This document shows, piece by piece, positions 35,667 through 49,071 of a stretch of 64,000 nt of DNA. Position numbers and translations under genes: made by a program. Source of the DNA: Litomosoides sigmodontis (taxonomy: Eukaryota; Nematoda; Chromadorea; Rhabditida; Onchocercidae); contig OY718805.1 in NCBI GenBank assembly GCA_963070105.1, positions 434,001 to 498,000 on the forward strand. The letters are read 5' to 3'. How positions within the stretch are numbered: position 1 is the stretch's first letter; each line of letters begins with the position of its first letter. The notes under the pieces were generated by a model. It was not told the origin of the DNA. It saw nothing but the letters and a program-made list of their open reading frames with translations, and did no database searches.

Positions 35667-36818
35667 AAAAATGTTTTGTGTTTACGTGTAGGTAATGACT
35701 TAATAAGTGTGAATATAAAATCTAAGTAAATGTTGTAAACAACGCATTAGATAAGTAAATGTGAGTGCTTGGTGTGTTACTAATAAAAAAAGGAAAAATA
35801 GTGACTGCGCGAGGCAGTATTAATATGGATGAGGTAGTTGCAATTCCTTTGATAATTGATCGCACTCCACCTCATTTCACCAATTTTTATATTTATCCAG
35901 AATTTTCTTAGCTACCAAACCAAAAAACTGAACCAATTTTTTAATTTTTATAGTAACATATTTCGTTTTTATAGTAACATAAAGTTCTAGCTTTATCCTC
36001 TCTTCTCCCTTACTAACTTATTGGTAATTATGATCATGAAAAAGCTTTCTTACACACGTCATCGACATTTTTATTATTCGTTGATATATACTGAAGTCAT
36101 TAATGTTCAAATTTATGAGAAGTTTCGCACTGCTGTATATTTAGTTATGAAATTTCAGTATTACCAGCAAGATTTTCATCAGATCGGGTTTTCTGCAGAC
36201 GACCATCAGTGCTTTATTTTAATCGCTGTAAAGATGTTGCCCATTTCTATGTGGTTGGCCTTGGTATTATGCCGGTGGTTTTGCTACTCGGATTTATCCA
36301 TATCGTATATGGTAGTGCTTATCAGCAGTGTTGGAATCTAATTTATTCCATCGCAAATTCTTCCTCTAATTAGCCATCTACAAATTATGGTAGATTGCTA
36401 TAACAAAACAACTACATTGTAGGACCTTGTGAATTACAAGATTTGCCAACGGATGGATCTGCCGTTCATTACTGGGAGTTCGAAAGAACGAAGCTTAAAC
36501 AATGGACCGCAAAATATCTCTGTCCATCAGATATTGAGCAGTACGAACGTAATCTTGCATATTTCGAGAAAGCAAATATATTGAGCAGATGGAGGTTTGT
36601 TTCGTCTTGTTTTTTCGATTAATGTGTAGAGTACGTAAAAGCAAGCATCAGTCACACAGCTAATGTTGATTTTCAGAAAAATCGAACAACGTGTGGAGCA
36701 TTTGCAAGGTGAACGCTGGGATTACAAAGCATGGTGGTATGAACCAGTTTCGGCCGCTTGGACTGATTACGGAAAATGGATTGCGGAAAGAATGAAACAT
36801 CAGCCTTCGGATTTTTAG
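35463..36818 (+). CDS. ndufb5: NADH dehydrogenase (complex I) subunit NDUFB5/SGDH
   Basis: Accessory single-pass membrane subunit of mitochondrial complex I. Exons 35463-35517, 36183-36311, 36423-36594, 36677-36818; the phases close exactly at 165 residues. The first exon encodes a mitochondrial presequence (MAAFSKLAKRWLYSSRLT, basic and hydroxylated). Exon 2 has the single helix FYVVGLGIMPVVLLLGFIHI preceded by basic residues; exons 3-4 contain VHYWEFERTKLKQWTAKYL, matching human PEHWEYYKHPISRWIARNF, and end WWYEPVSAAWTDYGKWIAER. Intron 1 carries a long (TA)n microsatellite. The ATG at 35463 was preferred over 35449, which gives only a mini-ORF. Confidence 0.92.
35583..35663 (+). repeat. (TA)n microsatellite
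   Basis: About 40 uninterrupted TA units, 81 bases, inside intron 1 of NDUFB5. It produces a spurious frame of alternating Tyr-Ile. Confidence 0.98.
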
Positions 36819-37638
36819 GTCAACTTATGTAATTTTCAAAATTAGAATTATAGATGTTAAGCGTTCGCCTCTTTTTTCTGATTTGTGTACTTTGCTAGGT
36901 AATGGGGTAATTAGCTTTGTTCAGTGCTGTATTGTTAAATCAATGAATCCCCTGATTTTACCTTCCCAAACAAAATTTCTACATTACTAAATTCATTAAA
37001 TAGCTAGACAGTAAGCCTTGGTACTCATTAGGTACAATACGAAACACAAGCTCTTTGAGCAACACTCTTAAAACATTCACATTTACCCTAGATATCAGTT
37101 TTCGCTTATTGTAATCTTTTAGTCTTAAAGACCTAGCAAACTACGGCTCAAATCATTTCTCGTTTAGACATTCGAAAATCAACATTATGAGACAAATAAA
37201 GATCGGAATGTTTTTATTAATAACTGATCCAGGACGATTGCATATAACCAATTTGAAAGTCCCTAAAGATTTGTATTTCCACATGATAGCTCATTATGAA
37301 TTCAACTAAAACGGTCCTTATAAACATAAGATTAACAAAGTAAAGCGAAAATATGCTGGAATAAATAACGGTATAAAAATGTAAGTAAGTGAAGTTATTC
37401 GTTCCGAACAACAAATAGTGGTACACCAAAAATCAGTAATTACTTTCCTGCACACATTTATTACACGTCTTAACAAGTTCATTGTCGTTTGGTTTTCCGA
37501 GAAAGTTGGAAACAGTCTGGGAGTTTTGGTTATCTAATCACGAAAAACTTGGATGGATATATTTAAAGTATGTAGTTTTTGGCTTCATCATCTATAAAAA
37601 TTCTGACAGCTTAGTGGGAAGAAATGCGAAACTTAGTA
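36819..37638. other. Convergent gap between NDUFB5 and biotin ligase
   Basis: Contains the 3' untranslated regions of both genes; no exon seen. Confidence 0.5.
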
Positions 37639-40600
37639 TCAAACGTATTTAGCCGTGATAAGACCTTTCATCACGTCAAAGGTGTTGCCATCCGGATGTA
37701 GGACCATTACTTTCCCGCTTTGACGGCTTCGAACTTTTAAAAATCCATAATGATCTAGTCCTCGTATTACAACCTTTTCATTAGTATCCGATAGAGTTAC
37801 TTCTTCTCGACTACAAATATCCAAAATTTAACTTAAAAATCAGGAGATGAGCTTTTACGGGAGTGGAAAGAATGAACTTTCGGATTTCGAATACCAATTA
37901 GGACTTAAATTTATATAGAATTTATACTTAAAAAATTTATATACTTTGACTATTTGTTATTTGATTTTTTACTCATTATTAATAACGATCATTAAAACAA
38001 CTTAATACTCCAGCGGAGAGTAAGCTATAGTTTTTCAATAACTTTAAAATTGAAAATTTCAACTAAAATCACAAATTGTAATATTCGGTGGTACTGCATA
38101 CCTGTGCAGCCAAAATCGATAGTAATGCTTCAAAAATGCATTTTCACCCTCATTCTCATAGAGATCAACATAATCTATAAGTAAATATTAAAACACTCCA
38201 ATTCAATGATAATTTTTGAAATTCATGAAGACACCTATATATAAGCATAAGGAATTTAGAGAAGTACTACCATGTTTAATTTAAAATTCATGATTAGCAC
38301 AACGTCACGCTAAATGAATCATTTTTAAAATTAAAAAAAAAAGTCTCGCGATGCTCATCGTTTAACTGATTTTAATTATGCATTGCTAAATCATTAAATA
38401 TATATACATGATTCCAAAATATTACTGGCAGAATAATCGGGTCTATATTTTTTGTATTTTTGAGACTAATTGCACATATTCCGTCCACAGTTTCGTCCCT
38501 TACTGTTTTTACTTACTGTTAACAAAATTTCAATTACAAACAATAACCTACACTGAAATTTGTTTAGAGTATTGGCAATGTAATCCTCTTGTCGTATCCT
38601 TAAATCCGGCGGTAAGAAGTCATTAATACAGGCGGTCGGCTTACTGTTCGACAAATTCAACCCAGCACCTGTAATTACGAAAATAAGTGTAAAATAGATG
38701 TTGCCTCTCCAATGGACCGCTCTTGTTATGAAAAGAAGGAATAAAATTGGAGTCATGTGTCGATAAGTATTGGCATTTATTTCAGTTATATTTATTTGAA
38801 ATAAATTGTAGTAGATGTAAATGCACCAGACTTTTCCCACAAAGTCCGTCCTTGCTGCTTTATCACAATGCGATGACAGCAATGAATAGCTAAGACATCA
38901 GGAATCTTATCAATGATAAAACCAAGGAAATTATCCCAAACAGAAAATTTACCAATTGTACAAACGGTCTTGTCATTAATTGTTGTGGCATTTACAATTA
39001 GACCACCCATTTTACATGTCCGACCATAGTAAAGATCATTTGGCCATTTAATTTTCAACGGAAAATTCTGCAACATATATTTTGCTAATGTGATTTCATC
39101 AGTTATATTTTGAAATATTTCATACATAATTTCAGAATTAATTTTTGCTACGCAAAATTTGAAACAGATGAAAAAAAATTGCCTTCCCATATAAAACCAT
39201 GTCATAAAAAAAAGGAATGGTGATCATAGACAAAACTACTTGACTAAGAAGAAAACATAGACTGGGAAAAAAGTTATAACAATGTATTTGTAACTGATCT
39301 TCTACTGTAAAACCTTTCGACAAATTATTTTCTATATAATCATATGTAATGCTAAATATAACAAAATACACCAAGCAGTATGCCTTATATAAAGAAAAAG
39401 TGAAATACAATACAAAGCAAATTTTATGTTTGACAGGGAGACGAGCGTTTTACGCCGACATAACCAGATCGACATGTATTAGTCAAATCTTTCTTTACAA
39501 CAAGACACTTTTCTGACACCAATTTCAAATTACAAATTAATCCCTAATTTTTCCTAGAATTATTTGAAGAGCGGAATGTCAGAGCAAAGGAAGGAATGTC
39601 AGTAAGAACGGAAAGTGCTGTTGCTATCTTTAATATTTTAAATTTGAAAAGTAAACAAAGCTTCGTAGTTCAATATATCCATCTATTATTACCCATTCAG
39701 AAAGAGTCTCGAAAACAAAACAAATGAAAAACTTTCGGAACCGGGAAGAAAGATATTTTCAAGCCAAAATTCATTAACTTCCATTACTTCTAATTCCTTT
39801 CGAAGTGAGCAAATGCCACTGACAATTGCAACACAGAAAATGTGTTGAATTATACCAACATTATTACTAAGAGACGACCCGGGCGACAACATATAATTAA
39901 ATGTAAACATGGCACATCCAATTGGACTGAGCCATTGGTTTCCTGAACGACCTGAAAACACCTGCGCAACCTATAAAACATATCAAACAAGATTTTCGAA
40001 GACTCAAACTTCAAACATAAATAAAGCTAAGAGTTTACAAACGTGATTTCATTTATCTCCTCACCATGAAACAAATACTGGTAATTATCACTATTGCTAT
40101 GTACAGCTTCTGCAAATAATTAACAGCATTTAGAAATTTTATTTTCCATAAGAAAGCTTTACTCAAAATTACATTCTTGCCAAATCTCAACTTACCCTTT
40201 CCTTTGGTTTGTTGTTGTGCAACGATCACAACTGGCTCTCCCGGCATTGCAAATGCCAAACTAAAAATCTAGAATAATAATAGCGAACAAATATCATTCA
40301 TCCGTGGAGCAAATTGAAAGATAATGGAGTAATTAAATAAAAAACCTTACAGCAGATAACTAGGCTTCAGCCTTTGATATAATTCTATGTTTACCGGTTT
40401 CTTACAAAGCTTATGATTAAGCACATGAACGCCCCGAAAATCAAACATCAAGTGAAAAACTCAGAAAACTTTACTACGATACCAAGCTCAAAATGAAAAA
40501 CAAATTCGCAAATACCAAATTGTCTTATGAGAATTAATTTAGTAAAGAATAACATAATAATCAGAATAACATTCGCAATGTGAGCACTTCCAAACATTTT

Positions 40601-43600
40601 TTTAACAAAAAAATCGCTCTTCATAGTTACAATGTTCAGGCTTCAAACTACATACATATTACATTCGCGCTAAGTTAAGTAACTCGATTAGCATAATACA
40701 ATAATTTTAAAAGATAGTAACACTTATTAGTTGAAAAAAAAAATATTTCTGCAGAGAAACTACATTTAAGGACTTCATAACTACCTGCATTCAGAAATTT
40801 AAAATAGAACCATTCTTGGTTATTTAAAAAAAATTGGTAATTTCACTCACCCTTTCCCAATTTCTGTCGTCGTTTCACATACTGGAATGTAAAGCAAAGC
40901 TTTCCCAAGTCTTGAAGTCTCAAGCCTCCTGAAAATTCACTCTTGCCTTAATTATACACAAAAAGGCATAACTCTTAATAATTCAAAAAAAAATGTAGAA
41001 AACTGGAAGATTACTTAAAATAAATTTCATCATCAAAACCAGGCAAATGTTCCGCCCGTGTTCGGACTTCGACAGGGAGTAACTCGGTTGAAACCTTTGG
41101 TAATGGCCCATGCTTGCTGATCTGCTTGAGCAATAGTTTTGGCATACCACCGAATGGTTCATTAAAATGCATACCCTGCAATGGATTGTGAAATTCTGAC
41201 TTCAATTTTCTTTGACTGGAGGCCAGACTTAATCAGAGAACAAACCAAACAACAAAAAACCTTCACCGAAATAACCATGCGATTCAAGGAGTTTAGCCAA
41301 AAAACAAATTTATAAGTTGTTAAAAATCCTATTTTCTTATTTCGTGAGTCAATTAATTAAATGTGAAACAACTAGCAACAAGTATCCACTGACTGCATTA
41401 TCTTTTCTCTATCAGAAACTCCAAGTTCTAGATCAAGCAGTTTCTCAATCAAAAAATGACTTACGTCCATATCCCACGGCATTCGATCATATTCACAAAT
41501 AAAATATCCTGGTGTGAGAGACGGCATGGTTAAATTAGTAGTGATTTTTATGGAAAGACGCGAAAGAGCATCAGCAATTAGAGCTGAACCTGATTGGAGC
41601 AACTGCTCGCTTGTCGCATCACTAAACACGGCACTCGCATGTTGCGCCGCATTTTCCATGTATAGCAAAAGCGCACTGTCTAAAATTGAACTAAAAAATT
41701 TTTTAATAAACCAGCAAATAGTGGTGACAAATTGCGCTTATTACAAAACAAACAAACCTTCGGTTTTACTTAGCACAACTGAATATTTGTGACCTCCGAA
41801 AAGATCTTTCGCATGAAAAGTTTGATTTACCTGAAAAATCCCTGATCTTTAGAACATTGGATATTTTGACATTATTGGTTTAATACAAAAAAATTTCTTC
41901 GGCTTGTCGAACATTTGCCTTTCATATAGCAGTAAAAAACTTCGTTATATTACATATTCACTGCAACGCTCACTACTAACTTATTGCCATAAAATTTTTG
42001 CTATATCATATATCATTTCTCAATGTTCTCAGACTCACTGCCTATCCTGCCTAACAAAAACAAAACTTTCATGAACCTTAGACAATAAGAAAAACTGGAA
42101 ACAATTTACAACAATTCATAATTAATATTTGAAGCAGTTAAAAAAGTGGATAGCTCACCAAATACTGTTGCGTAAGCTAATGAAAACAAAAAAAATTGCT
42201 GTTGTAAAATATAAGCAGCAGACATAACTATTAGAAAATATAAAAATACATTACATGAAAGTTGTTATAAAATGTGAACAGAAATATCGCTCATGCGATA
42301 ATAACATGCGACAAAAGTGAATTGCTTACATGTTTTCTTATGTGATAGTGCCTAACTACAGATCAAAGACTTTAAAAATTGAGGGAGCAGCCATAAAATT
42401 TTGCTTCACGTTGCGTAACACTCACTCAGTTCTCATGTTTTCAATTCCAACTAAAAAAACGGCCCACATCAAGTTACAATGAATACACGAATTTATATAT
42501 ATGTATGCAATTTACATATGTATATGTGCATTAAAATTCATTTAAATTAGAATACAAATTTTTTCACAGATAACATGATATATAAAATTCACCTCAATTG
42601 GGAGTTAAACGAAAATATATGCGTAGATAACAACCCAGGAATATTATTTGGAAAAAAATTTGTAGAAAGTATGAATCGTACTTCGGACTTCATACCTTTT
42701 TCTCCTTATGTAGCGTTTTCAATGTTTTCTTTAAAAAATGTTCAAAGTCTTTTCCAAGTTTCTTCGATTGTCGTTCTCCAAATGCCATCTTCAGCAACTT
42801 AGCAGTCTTTTTTGAATTGTCACAAGCTGACAAACTTGCCAAAAGCTTATTTTGACATAGGAAGAGAATTTTGCCTGACTGAAAGCAGATTTTCGCTATT
42901 TTGCCATTCATTTTCCCAAAAAATATCTGTGAAATGAAAGAGAACGCAATCCTATGAGAATAATAACGCGAGGTGTTTAAGTTCTAGAAATAACTGATCC
43001 ACAACAAAGGCCGCTCGAACAAAGTGGAAAATGGTCATGCCTCGAGGGAAATGAATTTATGCATTGTATTCGACGCAATATCCTCTGAATCAAACTTATT
43101 GAACAGTGGAAAAGAGAAAAGAGTAAAAACATAAAAATTGCGACTTATTGTTTCTAACTTCGCTTTTCTTCAACAGCCTGCGTTTCCAATAATTTTTTAA
43201 TAACTCCTCTCTTACAATTTATAATTCATTGTAATGGATAATAGCCTTCCGCTCCTTCTTGTAAACACTATGAGACCAATCAGTGCTTTTGAAATTCGAG
43301 TAATCATTTAAAACACTAGAAAATACCCTACATTACTGAAGTACTGCTGGAGACGAATCCAACATCTATCATCCAGATGCGACGTATCAGCTACAATCAA
43401 GCACGCTATGCCTTGTCCAATCCATGGATGGCTGCAGAATGCTTTATATGACAGATGGAAAATAGTATAAGTATCAGATGGAATTATTGTACTGAGAGTT
43501 GTCAAGATACGATTAAACAAATCATCATTGTTGCCAGTGAATACCAGAATCTGTAAGCAAAAAAAAACTTTAACATTTGACGCTTATTATAGCGATTGAG

Positions 43601-46600
43601 GATGCTCATAAAAGCTTTATATTAAAAACGATTTTTCACTCGAAATTTTTAAGCAATGCAAATATTCGAATCATGCAATCTGATGAAGAAATTGTGAAAA
43701 AGCATTGAAAAATTCACCATTAAAGGCTTCGCAACAATTTTCCCACCATCTGTGGTGGTATGCAAATGAGAGCCACTAAAAATTCGAAACATTTCTTTAC
43801 CCAACAACTTTGGTTGCTCTTCCGTATTCCGGAATGGCAATGGTGATAGAAGCGACGTCGTAGAAGAGTTGTTACCACAAACTGAAAGTGAGAAAATCAG
43901 TTCGAAAATATTATAAGGATAAAGGAGCACAATATTTTCGAGACTAAGCACTGTACATTGAAGTAAGTCCCCAAAAACTTGAAAAGAGTTATGTTATATG
44001 TCCAATAAATCAATGAGATAATTGAAGTCAAACTGATAAAGCAAAAATATGTCGCACTGCCTTATTATAAGACCTCCTTAGCTTTAAATCTTAAGGTCCA
44101 AGCAATCTTAACCCAAATCGTTTGCTGGAAGTTTCGCTTCTCTATTCATTTCACAATTTTCCTTCATACTAGAAAAAAAGCAAAAGAATGCCAGCTTCTA
44201 GAATGATTAATGACTGACCATTATAGCAACAAACAACTCTCTCCCTATCCTCTTTTCTATCATCTACAGCTAGTTCATAAATCATTTTATCCAACATTAA
44301 CAAAATTGGCTGCCTAAAAATAACACTCAATTTTCGGCTTATCATCGGTCATGCCATAAGAATCGATATTCATACATTATAATACAGATCTACTATTCTA
44401 GCAGCAATTTTATTAGCATTGCGCAAAAAAAAAAACAGTGTTCATAGAGAATAGAGAATTGCCGTCGCAAGCACACTGTCCTGAAAAGTGCGAAAAGCAA
44501 AACGTGCGTAGGACAACAAATTGCAATGATATTTTGCTTACCTACTCTTGGTAGTACTTTATATGCATCCTGAAATTCATATCACATTAAGACATATAGG
44601 AAAACAAGTAACGTCAAATATGAGCAATATGTGCTTTTGTGTGAGAAGTGTACAAAATTTATTCCAGTTTGCTTTGGTTCCAATCTGTTGAGTTATAATC
44701 CAGATTGATTCAATCCAACTACCTTGGTGAAAAGATTTGATGACTGGGATTCTTCTTTTTTCAAAGCCACTGAATTTACAATTTCTTTTGAAAATTGATT
44801 CTGCGGAGTGTTATCCGTATATCCAGAACTTGGAACACTTTGACCTTCAAACTTTTTGACAACTGACTTTTGATTTGACCGAATTGAAATCTGACCAGGC
44901 TCCATCTTAACCTCGCTTGAACGATCATTGACTTGAGCTGAAGGAAAGCAATCCTCGTTCGATTGGCATTGCATTCGACCCGTTTCACCTTGGATTAAAC
45001 TATGCTCGAATGAGGAGTGGCTCACTCCGTCTGGAATCTCATAAGCGACAGCCCGCTTTCTGATATCATTCCTGTCTTTCGCAAATTTCATCGGTATATT
45101 AAAGTCTCCACCATACACTGCATCCGTAAAAAATTGATTATTGGCCTCTTTCGGAACGATTTCCGTGGAAATTCTTGAGAGCGTATCACTCGAAGCACCA
45201 TCCATTTCTTGCAATTCGCTTTTTTGATTACTTAATAAAGACGTACAAGAATGCAAGATCTGTTCGTCTACACAAGCGAATCTCCTTTTTTGGTCAAATT
45301 GATGATTTTTTGAGCGACTGAAAGTTAAGAGCTAATGAAAATGCTAAAATTTATTAATATCCCTGAAGTTTGATCATTTCCAAAAAAAAATTTTCCAAAA
45401 ATTTCAAAAAAAAATTTCTTAAATTATAAAAAAAAATCTATATACAATGTGAAATTGTTTTAAACGATGTCATTAAATGGAAAGATAACAAACGGTAAAA
45501 GGGGAATGCATAAGAAGAACAACGCAAAAAGAAAGCTTACAAGCAGAAACTAGAAATTTTAGAATTTTAAAAAAAAATTTTAAATGGCTTAGAAATTTTC
45601 TTGGTCTGAAAATTTCCAAAATTCTAATCAGCACAAAATTTTTTTCTTCAATTTTTAAGATGTATAATGCACTGTTTAAAAAATGAAATTTTTGAAAAAA
45701 TAGGACGAATAGACAAGGAAATGAGGAAAATTGAAGAATTAATAAAATCGTTAGCAAGTGACATGCGAAAGAATATTAGAATGGATTTCTTCCCGATAGT
45801 TTTGATTCAACAAGAGTCCATTTCCATCTCTCCTTCTTCATCCAACCAGTATTGCTGTAGCTATGCGAAGTCGATAGAAAGATAAGTTACATAGAAAAGG
45901 TGTACTGAACAAATTTTTCAGTAAATTTCAAACATATTGTTATGTGAAGATCTCACCCAAATCATCCAGAACCTATAACTGGGGCATGCGAATAATTTAA
46001 ACATCGTGATATTACGTAAAGACACTTGTAAAATGTTATCTTCTATCTTCAATTAAGAAATTTCCTCTGCGAAACCCCTCTCCTCTTCATACACGTGGTA
46101 CGGCAACACATGAAGCTTTCCACAAAATCTGCACAGCAAATGCACTTTTAATGTTTTCGCTTAAACAATAACCTTGAAAACCACTTGTTTATTTTACTTT
46201 GCTCTTTAAGATATTTGACATAGAATGGAGCAGCTTCGCTGAGTACTGCATGAGTTCGATCCGGAGATACGGAACACGTCCTCGATCGGGATGAATTCGG
46301 TGCGAAATATTCAAAACAGCCGTTACTCGGGATATCATGAGCTGATAGCCTTAAAAGAATAATATATTTAAAGTAAACTGAATTGCCGATTCCAGTGTTA
46401 GTTTTTTTAAGTCTAGTATGCAAAAGATAAGCTTCAACATAACTATTGAAAAGCGAGCTGATTAATTATCCTGATTCATTCTACAAGTAGATAAAAATTA
46501 TTAAGTAAAATAACAAAAGAATATATGTTCAACATTTTAGAATTGTGTTAGGATCACAGACAGATTTCGAATGACTTTCCCGTCTCATACGGTATACCAC

Positions 46601-49071
46601 CGCTCTCGTTTACTGATACAACAAGCTTATTGAATCATTGGACAAACATTCTATTTTTACCTGTCTTTTGTTATACTTTTTTTGCGTGCCTATTTTCATT
46701 GTTTTGTTGCAGAAGGGATATGAAAACTTAATTGACGTTGTAGGGTTGTACATCACACATGATATTTATCAAAGAAACATGAAACGGAAGCTTACTGAAA
46801 AGATGGTAAAAGGAATTCCAGTTGATTACTGCAATGTAACGCTGAGCCGTTGCTATGAAACAATGGTGAGGCTGAGGGACGGTAAAAATCCTGATAATCA
46901 TCCTTATCCATGATACAGGTGTGTTCCCGTCCATAAAGCATTTCAAGTAACGAAAGTGGCGCCGATGATGGACTGTTGCATGGTGAATTTATCCCCCACT
47001 CGCTACCAGAAAATTCATCATTTATCAGGCTCATTAAAAAAGACATTCATTTTGTTCCTTTTCTATTCTCTGATTACATAATTTTTTGAATTCATACTAG
47101 ACGTAAGTACAGCTAATCACTCCACGAACCGCGTGAGCTTTCATTATCACGTAATTTACGAAGAATTCACGCTTCTTCCATGTGCACGTAGGCCTGCTCT
47201 TTGTTACACAATTTCATCAGAATTCCGTTCACTATTAAACATTAAGTGAAAATTTGGAGCAATGAAAACATCAACTAATGACTCACAGATATTATAGGAA
47301 AAGATCATGACAACTTGCACCATTAGCTTTTAACTAAAAAAAAACAAGCAGCAATTCTACCACATAAGCATCAGAGTCTTATCGCATGAGCTGACAATAA
47401 TGAACTTACAACTAAAAGCAGGTGATACATTCCTCCGTAAACTGCTGCTATCATCCAGTTGCAAGAAAAAACTTTCTGGTAATGTTATCACTATAAAACG
47501 TTTTTTAATGCCTCTCAAAAAAGTTAACATTCACGTTAAATGCTTGCAAATTTCACTTGTTAAAGTGTCGTTTTTTTTTATTTCCAATCGAAAATCAAAA
47601 AAAATGGCTTTGCATTTACTTAAAAAAATAAACTCATTTTGCATAAAAAAATGATGAGTAAAAACTGGAAAAAAACCAACTTCCACTAACCTTTCATCAT
47701 TTTAACTACTGCTTTACCACCAATATCAAATAATGCATTTTGTGACCACGCAAAAGCGATATCATAAAAGTCATGCAGTGTACATTCGTAAAGGATTTCC
47801 CACGGACGCCCTCGTCGGTGAGCAATTTTATTGCATAAATTACTAACCTAATATAGAAATACGTAAAAATAAGAAATTGGTGAACTGAAATTTTTAAATT
47901 TCATTTAAAACAATAAATATCATAAAATCCTCATTTCTCATATCCTTAAGACATTCCTAATTATAATTACAGTAATATTTTGCTTCGTTTATTTATCACT
48001 TTTTGTTATTTAAACAGAACTGTCGTTTCACACTGAATTCGGTTTTCTTCTGTTATTCAGTATACGTTGTCTGAAAAAGATACGTTAAACAGGTAAACTT
48101 ACCAAGACTGATGGTAAGCACGGAAAGCAAATAATATTGCTGTCTGGATTTGGCTGTGCACCAGTGATATTTAATGAATCAGTATGCCCAATATGATTCG
48201 ATATTTCATTGCAGTCATCTGATTTTTTATCCAAAAAAGCAATAAAATGAACACGTAAAATAGAACCATGAAATGGTAACGTAAATATATTCCAATCCGC
48301 AATATCCACTTGTGTCTAAAAAAAGATTAACATAACAAGCAAAGGTACGGGATAAATTTTGAAATTTGAAGACAACATTTAAGGCTTCTTCCATTTGTTT
48401 CAGAAAAAAACAAAAGTTTCCGAATTCTTAATCAGTTTTCCTGCTATTTAATTTAGTTCAATTGCTCTCAAAATTTTAACAACTTTTCCAAGGAAATAAA
48501 AAATAACATTAAAGGAGATTTCGCAAGAACTTGAAATTTGATGATGGAAGTAAAAAAATTAATTTCGCAACATTAGCCTTATTCAATGTAGTTTGTTTTG
48601 GATATAACATAGAAAGCAGGAAATTACAGATGAGAATGTTAAAAACATAGCATCCTCTCAGAAAAAATCAACTCGCACAAAAAATTTGTGCAGTGCAACT
48701 AGTCGAGATCAGGGGAACACTCCTATCACGTTAACTTATATAACTATCAAAAAGTTACGCACCAAACGATTAATTTTTCCTAGCAGTAATAAAAAATCTT
48801 CATTTATTAAATTTTGAATTTCAACTTGAGTTTTTTTTATTTTGGATCCAACTTCTGTAATCTAAATCTTAATAGTTATTGTCGTTCAAAAAAAATCTGC
48901 ACAGTTTCTTCCTAATAAAAAAATTTTCTAAAATAACTTACAGCATCTAACTGAACAACAAATTCAATTTCCTCGGAGCGATAAATTGGTCTTACTATGA
49001 GTTCACTAGGAAGGCATGGTTCACTGCTCGTCTTCCTTAGTGTATCCAAGGTACCACTTAACTTTTCATAA
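37639..49071 (-). CDS. hlcs: Holocarboxylase synthetase (biotin protein ligase)
   Basis: Attaches biotin to acetyl-CoA, propionyl-CoA, methylcrotonyl-CoA and pyruvate carboxylases via biotinyl-AMP. Exons in transcript order: 49071-48942, 48315-48103, 47847-47691, (47444-47410), 47046-46796, 46349-46173, 45317-44723, 44569-44542, 43881-43718, 43550-43332, 42878-42696, 41830-41758, 41679-41465, 41175-41015, 40928-40851, 40260-40196, 39951-39788, 39067-38953, 38668-38552, 38174-38102, 37810-37639. From 47046 to the stop all phases join (949 codons). The middle domain reads ILVFTGNNDDLFNRIL and SHPWIGQGIACLIVAD, as in human HLCS; the catalytic domain has QTKGKGRSGNQWLSPIGC (biotinyl-AMP loop), LKIKWPNDLYYG, GAGLNLSNSKPTACINDF and HPDGNTFDVMKGL. 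An in-frame TGA precedes the ATG at 47046, so the joining of the four 5' exons, themselves clearly coding (DIADWNIFTLPFHGSILRVH), is unresolved; they could be a separate transcript. First exon not found. Confidence 0.93.

Noticed and set aside
35442..35729. 95-codon plus-strand frame with a Tyr-Ile run
   Set aside because: It reads through the real NDUFB5 first exon into the (TA)n repeat; the donor at 35518 ends the coding part.
46638..46913. Plus-strand frame of 91 codons
   Set aside because: Shadow of the minus-strand hlcs exon 47046-46796, which has family context and in-phase splice sites.
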